59,246 nucleotides of DNA from JBHYDC01 sp051861205 (GCA_051861205.1 JBHYDC010000024.1:1-59246); one strand, 5' to 3'. Shown: positions 37,233 to 51,126, numbered from the stretch's first letter. Made by a program: numbers and translations. The notes: generated by a model not told the origin, from the sequence alone.

Positions 37233-37392
37233 GGCTAGCATTCTCCGGACTGGACGCTTTCCAACATCGGTAAGCTCCGATAGTGGATGTATATCCGGGC
37301 CGCACTGAACTCAGCCTGACTTGATTATTCATGTTGTGTTCAGATTTCGCGGTCAGGCTGATCGGGCGAATATCTATAGCGGGAAAGATTTC

Positions 37393-38340
37393 ATGGGCTC
37401 CGACGCACCGCTCGTGATCATGGCCCCGGATCTGGCCAAGGCGGCTGAATCCTGGCGCGTCGGCCTTCAGTCGGTGCGCCGTATGTCGCCGCTGACGGTG
37501 GAATCCTATGGGCGCGACGTGGAGCAATTCGTTCGGTTTTTAACCGGCCATCTTGGTCAACCGCCCTCTATTTCCGACCTGAACGATCTGAAACCGGCGG
37601 ATTTTCGGTCTTTTCTGGCGAGCCGCAAGCGCGGCGGCGTATCTCCGGCAACGCTTGCGCGGGGGCTTGCCGGCATCCGGTCGCTGATCCGTCACCTTGA
37701 GAGGGACGGTCACGGATCCAGCGCGGCATCGGGTGCAGTGCGAACGCCAAAGGCGCCACGGCGGCTGCCGAGGCCGCTCGGGATCTCCGACGCCTTGAAG
37801 GTCGTGGATCACGGCTCGCAGATGGTCGATGAACCTTGGATCGCGGCGCGCGATGCCGCCGTTTTGGCGCTGCTCTATGGGTCGGGTTTGCGTATTTCCG
37901 AGGCGCTCGGCCTGAAGCGCGGTGAGGCGCCAGGGCCGGAGGGCGGACCGATCCGCGTGACCGGAAAAGGCGGAAAAGCGCGGGTTGTGCCGGTTCTTTC
38001 CAAGGTCGGACAGGCGGTTGCCGCCTATGTGCTGGCTTGTCCTTACGCGCTTCCGGCGGAGGGTCCGCTGTTCGTGGGCGCTAAAGGCGGGCCGCTCAGC
38101 CCCCGCCTGATTCAAGCGGCGATGGAGCGGATGCGTGGGGCGCTCGGTCTGCCCGCGACAGCAACGCCGCATGCTTTAAGGCATTCCTTTGCAACACATC
38201 TTTTAAGTGCTGGCGGAGATCTTCGCACTATTCAAGAGTTGCTTGGCCATGCCAGCCTCGGCACGACCCAAATGTATACTGGTGTTGATACTACACGTTT
38301 GATGGCGGCCTGGGAGAGCGCGCATCCGCGAGCGCGCTAA
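37393..38340 (+). CDS. xerC: tyrosine recombinase XerC
   Basis: A 315-residue site-specific recombinase for resolving chromosome dimers at dif, together with XerD. The N-terminal SAM-like domain includes LQSVRRMSPLTVESYGRDVEQF. The catalytic residues are Arg in LLYGSGLRISEALGL, Lys in GKGGKARVVPVL, His-Arg in PHALRHSFATHLL, His in LGHASLGTTQMYT and the Tyr of that last motif. The ATG at 37393 gives the usual size. XerC followed by a DMT gene and lpdA is familiar in Rhizobiales; no mobile element surrounds it, so it is the housekeeping enzyme, not an integrase of an island. Confidence 0.92.
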   Translation: MGSDAPLVIMAPDLAKAAESWRVGLQSVRRMSPLTVESYGRDVEQFVRFLTGHLGQPPSISDLNDLKPADFRSFLASRKRGGVSPATLARGLAGIRSLIRHLERDGHGSSAASGAVRTPKAPRRLPRPLGISDALKVVDHGSQMVDEPWIAARDAAVLALLYGSGLRISEALGLKRGEAPGPEGGPIRVTGKGGKARVVPVLSKVGQAVAAYVLACPYALPAEGPLFVGAKGGPLSPRLIQAAMERMRGALGLPATATPHALRHSFATHLLSAGGDLRTIQELLGHASLGTTQMYTGVDTTRLMAAWESAHPRAR

Positions 38341-38394
38341 GGGATCGGTAGAAAAGGCTTGCAGGTTCACGGTTGTGCGTGCGAGAGCGACGCG

Positions 38395-39372
38395 GTGAAC
38401 GATAACGCCAAAGCTCCAGACAAGTCGAAGCGGCCGCCTCTGACCGGATATGTTCTGGCGGCCGGCGGTGCGATTTTGTTTTCGGCCAAGGGTGTTTTGA
38501 TCAAGCTTGCTTATGCGGAAAACGTTGATGCGATCACGTTGCTTACGCTGCGCATGCTTTTGTCCGCGCCGATCTTCATAGCGGTTGGGCTTTGGGCAGT
38601 CTATGGCCGGTCGGCGGGAAAGCGCCCCTTTGTTACAGCTTTGGACCTGGTCAAAGCATCGCTCATCGGCATATTGGGATACTGGTTTGCCAGTTACGCG
38701 GACTTCAAAGGCCTTGAAACGCTATCGCCGCAGTTCGAGCGGCTTATTCTTTTTACCTATCCGTTGTTTGTAGTGATCTTCGGTGTTCTGATTTTTCGCT
38801 ATCCGTTTAAGCCGGCGGCTCTTGCGGCTTTCGGGATCAGCTATCTCGGACTTGCTGTGATCTTCGTGAAAGATATGTCGTTGGCCGGGTCTTCGGTTGC
38901 GGTGGGGGCGGTTTGGGTGCTGGTTTCGGCGGTGGCATTTGCCTTCTACCAGCTTTTCGCCAAGGGGATGATCGGCCGGCTGGGGGCGCCGCTTTTTACC
39001 TCGGTCGCGATGACGGCGGCGAGTTTTGTTGTGGTTTCACAGTATGTTATGACCTGTCCGCTTGCCGGTCTGATGGTCTCCAGCCAAGCTTTCCTGATCG
39101 CGGTGGGCGTTGCGATCGGGGCGACGGTGCTGCCGACCTTTCTGATGAACGCGGCTTTGTCGCGGATTTCGGCGCAGGCGAATTCAACCATCGGGACGCT
39201 GAGCCCGGTGGTGACGCTGATGCTGGCTGTTGTCGTGCTCGGCGAGGTGGTGACGCCGGTGGACCTGATCGGAACGGCTCTGGTGATCGGGGGAATCGGC
39301 GCGTTCACCTTTGTCGATAGGCGCAAAAGCCGGCGAAAGCCGGCCCCGAAGGGCCGGCTTTCGCCGAATTAA
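38395..39372 (+). CDS. DMT superfamily transporter (two EamA domains)
   Basis: A protein of about 325 residues with ten hydrophobic segments arranged as two EamA repeats: GYVLAAGGAILFSAKGVLIKLAY and VSAVAFAFYQLFAKGMIGRL. It may export metabolites or amino acids; the substrate is not indicated. I choose the GTG at 38395; a TTG at 38359 would add twelve residues. The coding end (39336-39361) forms a strong hairpin, 11 base pairs, that overlaps the last codons. Confidence 0.82.
   Translation: MNDNAKAPDKSKRPPLTGYVLAAGGAILFSAKGVLIKLAYAENVDAITLLTLRMLLSAPIFIAVGLWAVYGRSAGKRPFVTALDLVKASLIGILGYWFASYADFKGLETLSPQFERLILFTYPLFVVIFGVLIFRYPFKPAALAAFGISYLGLAVIFVKDMSLAGSSVAVGAVWVLVSAVAFAFYQLFAKGMIGRLGAPLFTSVAMTAASFVVVSQYVMTCPLAGLMVSSQAFLIAVGVAIGATVLPTFLMNAALSRISAQANSTIGTLSPVVTLMLAVVVLGEVVTPVDLIGTALVIGGIGAFTFVDRRKSRRKPAPKGRLSPN
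39336..39361 (+). terminator. 11-base hairpin within the end of the DMT gene
   Basis: AAAGCCGGCCC (39336-39346) pairs perfectly with GGGCCGGCTTT (39351-39361) around CGAA. It lies inside the last codons of the transporter gene. The following sequence has no T run, so termination would be weak or factor-aided, but the stem is very stable. Confidence 0.5.
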
Positions 39373-39382
39373 GTGTAGTCGT

Positions 39383-39409
39383 AAAAGACCGCTTTCGTAG
39401 CCGTCTTTT
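39383..39409. terminator. bidirectional terminator candidate between DMT gene and lpdA
   Basis: AAAAGAC (39383-39389) pairs with GTCTTTT (39403-39409) with a 13-base loop. The outer A and T tracts give a U tail in either direction, which suits the convergent genes on both sides. The stem is short (seven pairs), so strength is uncertain. Confidence 0.5.
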
Positions 39410-39424
39410 CCAAGCCTTTCGGCG

Positions 39425-40834
39425 TCAGATATGGATCGAACGCTTGTCGACTCCCATCGCCGCTTCTTTCACCGCTTCCGACAGCGTGGGGTGGGCATGA
39501 CATGTGCGTGCGAGGTCTTCCGATGACCCGCCGAACTCCATCAGCACCGCCGCCTCGTGGATGATCTCGCCGGCTGACGCGCCGATGATGTGGACGCCGA
39601 GCACGCGGTCCGTTGCTGCATCCGCGAGCACCTTCACAAAGCCGTCGGTGTGGAGGCTGGCCTTGCCCCGGCCGTTCGCGGTGAAGGGGAACTTGCCGGC
39701 GCGGTACTCGATGCCCGCCGCCTTCAACTCTTCCTCGGTGCGCCCGACCGATGCGACTTCCGGCATGGTGTAGACCACGCCGGGGATGACGTCGTAATTC
39801 ACGTGACCGGCCTGACCGGCGAGGAGTTCGGCCAGCGCGACGCCTTCGTCCTCCGCCTTGTGGGCGAGCATGGGGCCGACGATGACATCGCCGATGGCGT
39901 AGATGCCGGGGACGGTGGTGGCGTAGTGACCGTTCGTGACGACGCGGCCTTTCGGATCGCGCTGGACGCCGACCTCGTCGAGGCCGAGGCCGTCGGTATA
40001 GGGGCGGCGGCCGACGGCGACGAGGACGACATCCGCCGCGACGGTTTCGCCGGTTCCCCCGGCGGCGGGTTCGAAGGTGACGGTGACGGGGCCGTTGCCG
40101 GCGGGGGTGACGGCGGTGACCTTCTGGCCGAGCTTGAATGTAAAGCCTTGCTTTTCCATAAGGCGCTGGAACTGCTTGGCGACTTCCCCGTCCATGCCCG
40201 GCAGGATGCGGTCGAGATATTCGATGACGGTGACCTTGGAGCCGAGGCGCGCCCAGACCGAGCCGAGTTCGAGACCGATGACGCCGGCGCCGATGACGAG
40301 GAGGTGGCCGGGAACCTTGTCCAGCGCAATGGCGCCGGTGGAGGAGACGACGGTGACCTCGTCGATGGTGATGCCGGGGAGGGTGGCGACATCCGAGCCG
40401 GTGGCGATGACGATGGACTTTGTGTCCAGCGTCTTGGTGCCGGAGCCGTCGTTCATTGCGATTTCGACCTTGCCGGGCGCTGCGATCTTGGCCAGCCCAA
40501 GGAAGGGTTCGATTTTGTTCTTCTTGAAGAGATAGTCGATGCCGGACACGTTGGATTTCACCGTGGTGTCCTTGTGGGCCATCATGGTGGGAAGGTCGAG
40601 CTTGGGGGTGCCGACGTCGATGCCGAGCTTTTTGAAGCTGTGGCTCGCTTCCTCGAAGAGTTCGGAGGCGTGCAGCAGGGCTTTGGAAGGAATGCAGCCG
40701 GTGTTGAGGCAGGTGCCGCCATGGGTGCCGCGCTTGTCGACCACGGCGACCTTGAGGCCGAGCTGGGCGGCGCGGATGGCGCAGACGTAACCGCCGGGTC
40801 CGGTGCCGATCACCACGAGATCATAGGAAGCCAT
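39425..40834 (-). CDS. lpdA: dihydrolipoyl dehydrogenase (E3)
   Basis: A 469-residue flavoprotein that reoxidises dihydrolipoamide in the 2-oxoglutarate dehydrogenase complex. The FAD loop DLVVIGTGPGGYVCAIRAAQLG, the redox disulfide CLNTGCIPSKALLHA, the NAD loop HLLVIGAGVIGLELGSVWARLG and the C-terminal His-Glu pair in AHPTLSEAVKEA are all present. It is the last gene of the minus-strand TCA block, separated from odhB by four inserted genes, and starts 12 bases after the acyltransferase gene. Confidence 0.96.
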   Translation of the reverse strand: MASYDLVVIGTGPGGYVCAIRAAQLGLKVAVVDKRGTHGGTCLNTGCIPSKALLHASELFEEASHSFKKLGIDVGTPKLDLPTMMAHKDTTVKSNVSGIDYLFKKNKIEPFLGLAKIAAPGKVEIAMNDGSGTKTLDTKSIVIATGSDVATLPGITIDEVTVVSSTGAIALDKVPGHLLVIGAGVIGLELGSVWARLGSKVTVIEYLDRILPGMDGEVAKQFQRLMEKQGFTFKLGQKVTAVTPAGNGPVTVTFEPAAGGTGETVAADVVLVAVGRRPYTDGLGLDEVGVQRDPKGRVVTNGHYATTVPGIYAIGDVIVGPMLAHKAEDEGVALAELLAGQAGHVNYDVIPGVVYTMPEVASVGRTEEELKAAGIEYRAGKFPFTANGRGKASLHTDGFVKVLADAATDRVLGVHIIGASAGEIIHEAAVLMEFGGSSEDLARTCHAHPTLSEAVKEAAMGVDKRSIHI

Positions 40835-40845
40835 GTCACGACCTT

Positions 40846-41904
40846 TCAGAGAGGGGAGGTGGCCGGGGAAACCGTCGGCCGTTCAAGAGGTATGTAGTAG
40901 GAGCGCCGCGCCGCGCCGAGGCCGAACCATTTGGCCAGGGGTAACTTGAGCGAGAGGCCGGCAGCAAGCACGGCGGCATAGGCGAGGGCAGGGACGGCGA
41001 TGCCGAGAAGGGTGGCCGAGACGACGAGCGTTTCGGCTGAGAGAAGGCCGGTTTGCCCGAGCGCGATCCGGATAAGCACGCCGACGATTACGTGAGTTAG
41101 GTAGATCGCAAGCGTGGCCTCGCCGATGAAGCAGACTATGCGACCGGCAAACCCCTTGGGGCTTGGCAGAAGCGAGGCGGCGGCAAGCACAGCGAGCGAG
41201 CCGGCGAGGGCTGTGCTAGTGCGGGCGAGACCGAAGGTGCCGTCCACGAACGGGCTGGCGCCGATGTAGCTTGCCGCCCAGACAAGCGCGGCGCCGGTGG
41301 CAAGGCCTGCCCGTGCGGTTCGTGTAAAACCGTCCAGCCAGCCGGTGGAGAGGATGACGCCGAGCCCATAAAAGGCCGCCCAATAGATGAGCCAGCGACT
41401 GAGCGTGGCATCGGCATGACCGAGACCGGCGAGGGCGAAGGCGAGCGGGATGACGACCGCGAGGCGGCGGACAACAGGGCTGCCGGTGAGGTCCACCAGG
41501 ATCCAGGCGAGCCGGACGATCACGAGGACGTAGAGGAACCAGAATTGATCGACCGGTTCCAGAAGCAGCCAGCGGAGCGGGTTCCAAGAGCCGGGAAGCG
41601 GCTGAACGGAGCCGGCGAAAACGGTCTTGAGGGCGATCCAGACGATCGACCAGACGAGATAGGGAACGACGATGCCCCAGAACAGCGATTTCAGGGCTTT
41701 GGCGGGGCCGCTTCCGCCGCCGAAGCTATGGGTCATGCCGGCAAGGATGAAGAACAAGGGCATATGAAACGAGTAGATTGCCGCCTCAAGGCCGGCATAG
41801 AGCGGCGAGCCCGCCGTCAGCCCGGCGCTATCCGCTGAGCGGATGGCATGGCCGAGAACGACGAGCGTGATGCCGGCGGCGCGGGCATAGTCGATCCAGG
41901 CCAT
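40846..41904 (-). CDS. acyltransferase family 3 (OafA-like) membrane protein
   Basis: A 352-residue protein with about ten hydrophobic segments. It starts MAWIDYARAAGITLVVLGHA (R and H are the conserved catalytic-region residues of the family) and later has SFHMPLFFILAGMTHSF. Such proteins O-acylate extracellular sugars or other surface molecules. I use the ATG at 41904; a TTG at 41925 would add seven residues, and neither has a clear ribosome binding site. It lies between lysE and lpdA in a TCA operon, where it is functionally out of place. Confidence 0.83.
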   Translation of the reverse strand: MAWIDYARAAGITLVVLGHAIRSADSAGLTAGSPLYAGLEAAIYSFHMPLFFILAGMTHSFGGGSGPAKALKSLFWGIVVPYLVWSIVWIALKTVFAGSVQPLPGSWNPLRWLLLEPVDQFWFLYVLVIVRLAWILVDLTGSPVVRRLAVVIPLAFALAGLGHADATLSRWLIYWAAFYGLGVILSTGWLDGFTRTARAGLATGAALVWAASYIGASPFVDGTFGLARTSTALAGSLAVLAAASLLPSPKGFAGRIVCFIGEATLAIYLTHVIVGVLIRIALGQTGLLSAETLVVSATLLGIAVPALAYAAVLAAGLSLKLPLAKWFGLGAARRSYYIPLERPTVSPATSPL

Positions 41905-41980
41905 GCGGGAAGGGGAAGTCGCCAAGATGGGGCCTTGTGGGGCAGCGCCGAGAGGAGGCTCTGTTCAATCGGGTGTGGGA

Positions 41981-42616
41981 CTATCGCGTCTGCGCGGCGG
42001 CGAGCTTCAAGCCCAGTCCGATGAAGATCAATCCGGTAACCCGGTTGAACCAGCGGCCCCAAGCGGTGAAGCGTTCGCGAACGGAGCGCAGGGTGAAGAC
42101 ATAGGACACGACGACGAACCAAGAGATCAGGGCCACGGCCATGCCAAGGCCGTAGGTGGCTTGAACAAGGGCCGGCGTTTCGTGGCTGACGAGGGCTGAA
42201 AAGATGGAGAGAAAGAACAGCAGCGCCTTAGGGTTGAGCGCGTTCGTCACAAAGCCGGTGAGGAACGGACCGGTCAGCGATCCGCGCGAAGCCGCGTCGC
42301 CGTCCGCTGTCAGATCAACGGAGAGGGCGGGGGCCGAGAACGACTTGACGCCGATATAGATGAGATAAGCCGCGCCGATCCACTTCAGCGCCCCAAAGAG
42401 GAGCAGCGACTGCGAGATGATGAGGCTGAGGCCGATAATGGTGTAGCCGATGTGGAACAGGAGCGAGCACCCGATCCCGACGCTGGACGCGATCGCCGCC
42501 CTGCGGCCATGGACGATGCTTTGGCGCACGACGAGCGCGAAATCAGCGCCGGGCGCCACGATGACCACGGCGAAGACGGCCATGAGGCCGGCGAATTCGA
42601 GGAGGTAGGGGGTCAT
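41981..42616 (-). CDS. LysE/RhtB family amino-acid exporter
   Basis: A 211-residue inner-membrane protein with six hydrophobic segments. The family signature PGADFALVVRQSIVHGRRAAIASSVGIG stretch and FVTNALNPKALLFFLSIFSALV are typical of RhtB/LysE exporters. The ATG at 42616 (MTPYLLEFAGL) is the usual start; the longer reading is leader sequence. Substrate may be lysine, threonine, homoserine or a related amino acid. It is co-oriented with the acyltransferase and lpdA. Confidence 0.88.
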   Translation of the reverse strand: MTPYLLEFAGLMAVFAVVIVAPGADFALVVRQSIVHGRRAAIASSVGIGCSLLFHIGYTIIGLSLIISQSLLLFGALKWIGAAYLIYIGVKSFSAPALSVDLTADGDAASRGSLTGPFLTGFVTNALNPKALLFFLSIFSALVSHETPALVQATYGLGMAVALISWFVVVSYVFTLRSVRERFTAWGRWFNRVTGLIFIGLGLKLAAAQTR

Positions 42617-42735
42617 GGGCGTCCGTTCTGTGCGGATTGCGTCACGATTATGGACCGAAGCTCCGTCCCGACATGAGCAATCAGGCCAGGAAGAGTACAT
42701 GGCAAGTAGATCTGAATTTGTACCTATAGGCTGAT

Positions 42736-43026
42736 TCAGCCTACCATGAGGCGATGGATTTCAGCTTGCCGCACACTGTCTCGCTGAAGCGAGTCGGCAC
42801 TGATATCGATCTCGTATCCCGTATCGTCACACCACGAAATAGCATGGCCGTGCTCGTCGATACGTACGGCTGCAAAGTGATCGGGGTTTTGAAGCCAAGT
42901 GAAGACGTTGCCTTTGGAGATCAAGGGCCGGAGGTCAACCACCCCTTCGTAGCCATCCACGAACACAAGCTTGAGAACGCCATGCATGACGGGTTCCGCG
43001 TGTGCGATGCGAGGTAGCTTTTTCAT
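42736..43026 (-). CDS. DUF2442 protein, second gene of a DUF4160-DUF2442 pair
   Basis: A 96-residue protein starting MKKLPRIAHAEPVMHGVLKL with the DUF2442 pattern VFVDGYEGVVDLRPLISKGN (the conserved Gly-Val-xx-DLxP) and FAAVRIDEHGHAISWCDDTGYEIDI. Its ATG overlaps the stop of the DUF4160 gene by four bases. The pair is often found together, sometimes listed as candidate toxin-antitoxin modules, but activity is not proven. GC content is visibly lower than in lpdA or odhB. A longer reading on this strand is overlap with the DUF4160 gene. Confidence 0.8.
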   Translation of the reverse strand: MKKLPRIAHAEPVMHGVLKLVFVDGYEGVVDLRPLISKGNVFTWLQNPDHFAAVRIDEHGHAISWCDDTGYEIDISADSLQRDSVRQAEIHRLMVG

Positions 43027-43274
43027 TCGATCCGCCCCACCTTTCCGCGGGAGGTTGTAATGCGGAAACAGCGCCTCAGTGCGTCTTGCCGCTGCGCTGC
43101 CCATGCAAGCACATGTCGCCTTTTGTAAATCGGAAGGAAACCTTCCGTCACCCGCAAGGAGTCGATGTCTATCACAGCTATATGCTCTGCGAAAACGGCA
43201 CGAAAATGGGGCGGCGGTTGCTCGTTGGCATAGAACATGACTCTCACGCCACTTACGTCCGCCACTTTTGGCAT
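43023..43274 (-). CDS. DUF4160 protein, first gene of a DUF4160-DUF2442 pair
   Basis: An 83-residue protein starting MPKVADVSGVRVMFYANEQP and carrying the DUF4160 core PPPHFRAVFAEHIAVIDIDS. A basic, Arg-rich C-terminus follows (RRCFRITTSRGKVGR). It overlaps the DUF2442 gene by four bases and starts 33 bases after the end of odhB on the same strand, so it may be cotranscribed with the TCA operon. Its composition (lower GC, mixed codons) suggests recent transfer. Confidence 0.78.
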   Translation of the reverse strand: MPKVADVSGVRVMFYANEQPPPHFRAVFAEHIAVIDIDSLRVTEGFLPIYKRRHVLAWAAQRQDALRRCFRITTSRGKVGRIE

Positions 43275-43306
43275 TGACCACTGCGCCCCCGCCTGCTTCC
43301 CGCTGC

Positions 43307-44527
<1,221 letters not shown>

Positions 44528-44569
44528 GGTGGATCGTCTCGTTTTCTAAAGGAGGGGATGAGGGACGGA

Positions 44570-44590
44570 GCGCGCGGCGGATCCGCGCGC
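44570..44590 (-). terminator. GC-rich hairpin between sucA and odhB
   Basis: GCGCGCGG (44570-44577) pairs with CCGCGCGC (44583-44590) around CGGAT. No T run follows, so it is unlikely to terminate fully; it may stabilise the upstream transcript or tune the ratio of E1 to E2. Confidence 0.4.
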
Positions 44591-44606
44591 CCTGCAAGGA
44601 GGAAGA

Positions 44607-47606
<3,000 letters not shown>

Positions 47607-47657
47607 GAAGCCCCGTCCTCGAGTGTCGGCGCGACCATGGCGCCTTGATGGGTTGAG

Positions 47658-47736
47658 GCCGGCGCGAGGGGTGAGGCTCCGCGCCGGCCGGTCGTCAGAT
47701 GGCGATCGATTGCGGCGGTTCTTGGCCGCCGCAATC
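47658..47736 (-). promoter_or_regulatory. two strong hairpins in the sucD-sucA spacer
   Basis: First stem as transcribed: GATTGCGGCGG / CCGCCGCAATC, 11 perfect pairs (47708-47736, loop of seven). Second: GCCGGCGCG / CGCGCCGGC, nine pairs (47658-47688). They lie one after the other between sucD and sucA. Neither is followed by a T tract. They could act as RNA processing or stability elements that uncouple sucCD from sucAB expression (inference). Confidence 0.5.
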
Positions 47737-47747
47737 GGAAGGACCCG

Positions 47748-48631
<884 letters not shown>

Positions 48632-48632
<1 letters not shown>

Positions 48633-49831
48633 CAGGCAGCCCCCCGCACGGCATTGACGATCTTCTGCGCTGCGTCGTCGAGATCGTCGGCGGCGAGGAC
48701 GTTGAGACCGGATTCGGCGATGATCTGCTTGCCGAGTTCGACGTTGGTGCCTTCAAGACGCACGACGAGCGGGACTTGGAGGCCGACGGCCTTCACCGCC
48801 GCGAGCACGCCGCGCGCGATGATGTCGCATTTCATGATGCCGCCGAAGATGTTGACGAGAATGCCCTTCACGTTCGGATCGGCGGTGATGATCTTGAAGG
48901 CCGCGGTGACCTTTTCTTCCGAAGCGCCGCCGCCGACGTCGAGGAAGTTCGCGGGCTCCTCGCCGTAGAGCTTGATGATGTCGAGTGTGGCCATGGCAAG
49001 GCCGGCGCCGTTGACCATGCAGCCGATGGTGCCTTCGAGCGCGATGTAGGAGAGGTCGTATTTGGACGCCTCGATCTCCTTTGCGTCTTCTTCCGTTTCG
49101 TCGCGCAGCGCCACGATGTCCTTGTGGCGGTAAAGGGCATTGCTGTCGAAGGTAACCTTGCCGTCGAGCGCGATCACGTCACCGGCGGGGGTGACGATCA
49201 GCGGGTTCACTTCGAGCATCGCCATGTCGGTGCCGACGAAGGCGTCATAGAGCTTCTGGACGACGCCGGGGGCCTGCTTGGCGGCGTTGCCGGTGAGCTT
49301 CAGCGCTTTCACGACGCGGCGGCCGTGGTGGGGCATGAAGCCGGTGGCGGGGTCGATGGAGAAGGTGACGATCTTCTCAGGGGTGGAATGGGCGACCTCT
49401 TCGATGTCCATGCCGCCTTCGGTGGAGGCGACGATGGAGATGCGGCTCGTTTGACGGTCGACGAGCATGGAGAGGTAAAGCTCCTTCTCGATGTCCGATC
49501 CGCTTTCGATGTAGAGCCGGTTCACCTGCTTGCCGGCCGGGCCGGTCTGGATGGTGACGAGCGTCTTACCAAACATCTGGCGCACGAAGGCGGCAGCTTC
49601 CTCGGCTGAGCGGGCGAGGCGGACACCGCCTTTTTCGCCAGCGTCGGCTTCCTTGAACTTGCCCTTGCCGCGCCCACCGGCGTGGATCTGGCTCTTGACG
49701 ACCCAGAGCGGGCCGGGCAGCGACTTCGCGGCGCTTTCGGCCTCGTCGGCGGACAGCACGGCGACGCCGGGATTAACCGGTACGCCATACTGCTTGAAGA
49801 TAGCTTTCGCCTGATATTCGTGGATGTTCAT
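48632..49831 (-). CDS. sucC: succinate-CoA ligase subunit beta
   Basis: A 399-residue ATP-grasp subunit starting MNIHEYQAKAIFKQYGVPVN with KSQIHAGGRGKGKFKEADAG and VNIFGGIMKCDIIARG, the conserved nucleotide-binding and CoA-ligase segments. It makes ATP or GTP while cleaving succinyl-CoA. The gene follows mdh after 81 bases and precedes sucD. Confidence 0.97.
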
Positions 49832-49912
49832 AAGAGCGTCGTCCTCGGGAGGGCTTGGGACGTCAATGGAGATGTGAAGGGGGCGCGGCCGGGGAGGGCG
49901 AGGCCGCCGCCA

Positions 49913-50878
49913 TCAGCTTGCGAGTGCCGGGGCGATGACCTTGCAGGCCTCGACGAGACCCTTGACCGCGCCGACCGAACGGTCGAACTGGCCCTGCTCT
50001 TCGCTGGTGAGTTCGATTTCGAGAACGCGCTCGACGCCGCCGGCACCAAGGACCACGGGCACGCCGACATACATGTCTGCGACGCCGTATTCGCCGGAGA
50101 GATGGGCGGCGACGGGGAGGACGCGCTTCTTGTCTTTCAGGTAGCTCTCTGCCATGGCGACGGCGGAGGCGGCCGGAGCGTAGAAGGCCGAACCGGTTTT
50201 CAGGAGCGCGACGATCTCGGCGCCGCCGTCACGGGTGCGCTGCACGATCTGGTCGAGCTTTTCTTGCGTGGTCCAGCCCATCTTCACGAGGTCCGGCAGG
50301 GGAATGCCGGCGACGGTGGAGTAGCGGGTGAGCGGCACCATGGTGTCGCCGTGGCCGCCGAGCACGAAGGCAGTCACGTCTTCGACCGAGACGTTGAATT
50401 CCTCGGCGAGGAAGGTGCGGAAACGCGACGAATCGAGCACGCCGGCCATGCCGACGACCTTGTGCTTGGGAAGCCCGGAGAATTTCTGGAGCGCCCACAC
50501 CATCGCGTCGAGCGGGTTGGTGATGCAGATCACGAAGGCGTTCGGGGCGTATTTGGCAATGCCCGCGCCGACCTGCTCCATGACGCCGAGGTTGATGCCG
50601 AGAAGGTCGTCACGGCTCATGCCGGGCTTGCGGGGCACGCCGGCGGTGACGATCACCACGTCAGCGCCTTCAAGCGATTCGTAGGACTGGGTGCCGGACA
50701 GCTTCGCGTTGAAACCGTCGACGGGGGCGGACTCGGCGATGTCGAGCGCCTTGCCCTGGGGCGTGCCCTCGGCGATGTCGAACAGCACGACGTCACCGAG
50801 TTCCTTGAGGCCGATGAGGTGGGCGAGCGTGCCCCCGATCTGGCCTGCACCGACGAGAGCGATCTTGTTCCGCGCCAT
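49913..50878 (-). CDS. mdh: malate dehydrogenase
   Basis: A 321-residue LDH-like malate dehydrogenase. The NAD loop KIALVGAGQIGGTLAHLIGL, the substrate Arg in TAGVPRKPGMSRDDLLG, and the catalytic His in VLGGHGDTMVPL are present. It oxidises malate to oxaloacetate. It is the first gene of the minus-strand mdh-sucCDAB transcript; a 248-base region upstream separates it from zapE on the same strand. Confidence 0.96.
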   Translation of the reverse strand: MARNKIALVGAGQIGGTLAHLIGLKELGDVVLFDIAEGTPQGKALDIAESAPVDGFNAKLSGTQSYESLEGADVVIVTAGVPRKPGMSRDDLLGINLGVMEQVGAGIAKYAPNAFVICITNPLDAMVWALQKFSGLPKHKVVGMAGVLDSSRFRTFLAEEFNVSVEDVTAFVLGGHGDTMVPLTRYSTVAGIPLPDLVKMGWTTQEKLDQIVQRTRDGGAEIVALLKTGSAFYAPAASAVAMAESYLKDKKRVLPVAAHLSGEYGVADMYVGVPVVLGAGGVERVLEIELTSEEQGQFDRSVGAVKGLVEACKVIAPALAS

Positions 50879-51126
50879 CGTGTTCGCGCCTTCCGTTTAC
50901 GTAAAGGTCAATAGGGGCGTTCAAAAAGCCTGGATCGCATTACCCCGGCCTTTGTTGCAGCGCAAGCGCAACAAGCCGGATATTCGACCAATTTCGCATC
51001 CTTTCAGCTGTTGGTGGACGAAAGATATCCATGGACGGAGCAGTTTCGCGGATAAGCTTACGTTTACGTAACGTAGGAACTTCGCGAAGTTGACTTCGGG
51101 GTGGAGCGCGCCGGCGTAAACCGGAG
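50879..51126 (-). promoter_or_regulatory. leader and promoter region of the mdh-suc operon
   Basis: The spacer between zapE and mdh contains a perfect ten-base palindrome TTTACGTAAA at 50896-50905, a second TTACGTAA at 51064-51071 inside ACGTTTACGTAACGT, and an inverted repeat TTGTTGC / GCAACAA (50952-50958 with 50968-50974). All lie where a regulator of the TCA operon could bind. I cannot place -35 and -10 elements with confidence. Confidence 0.45.

Noticed and set aside
37393..38340. tyrosine recombinase as a possible island integrase
   Set aside because: It aligns with housekeeping XerC, is next to the conserved DMT-lpdA segment and has no tRNA, att repeats or mobile genes beside it.
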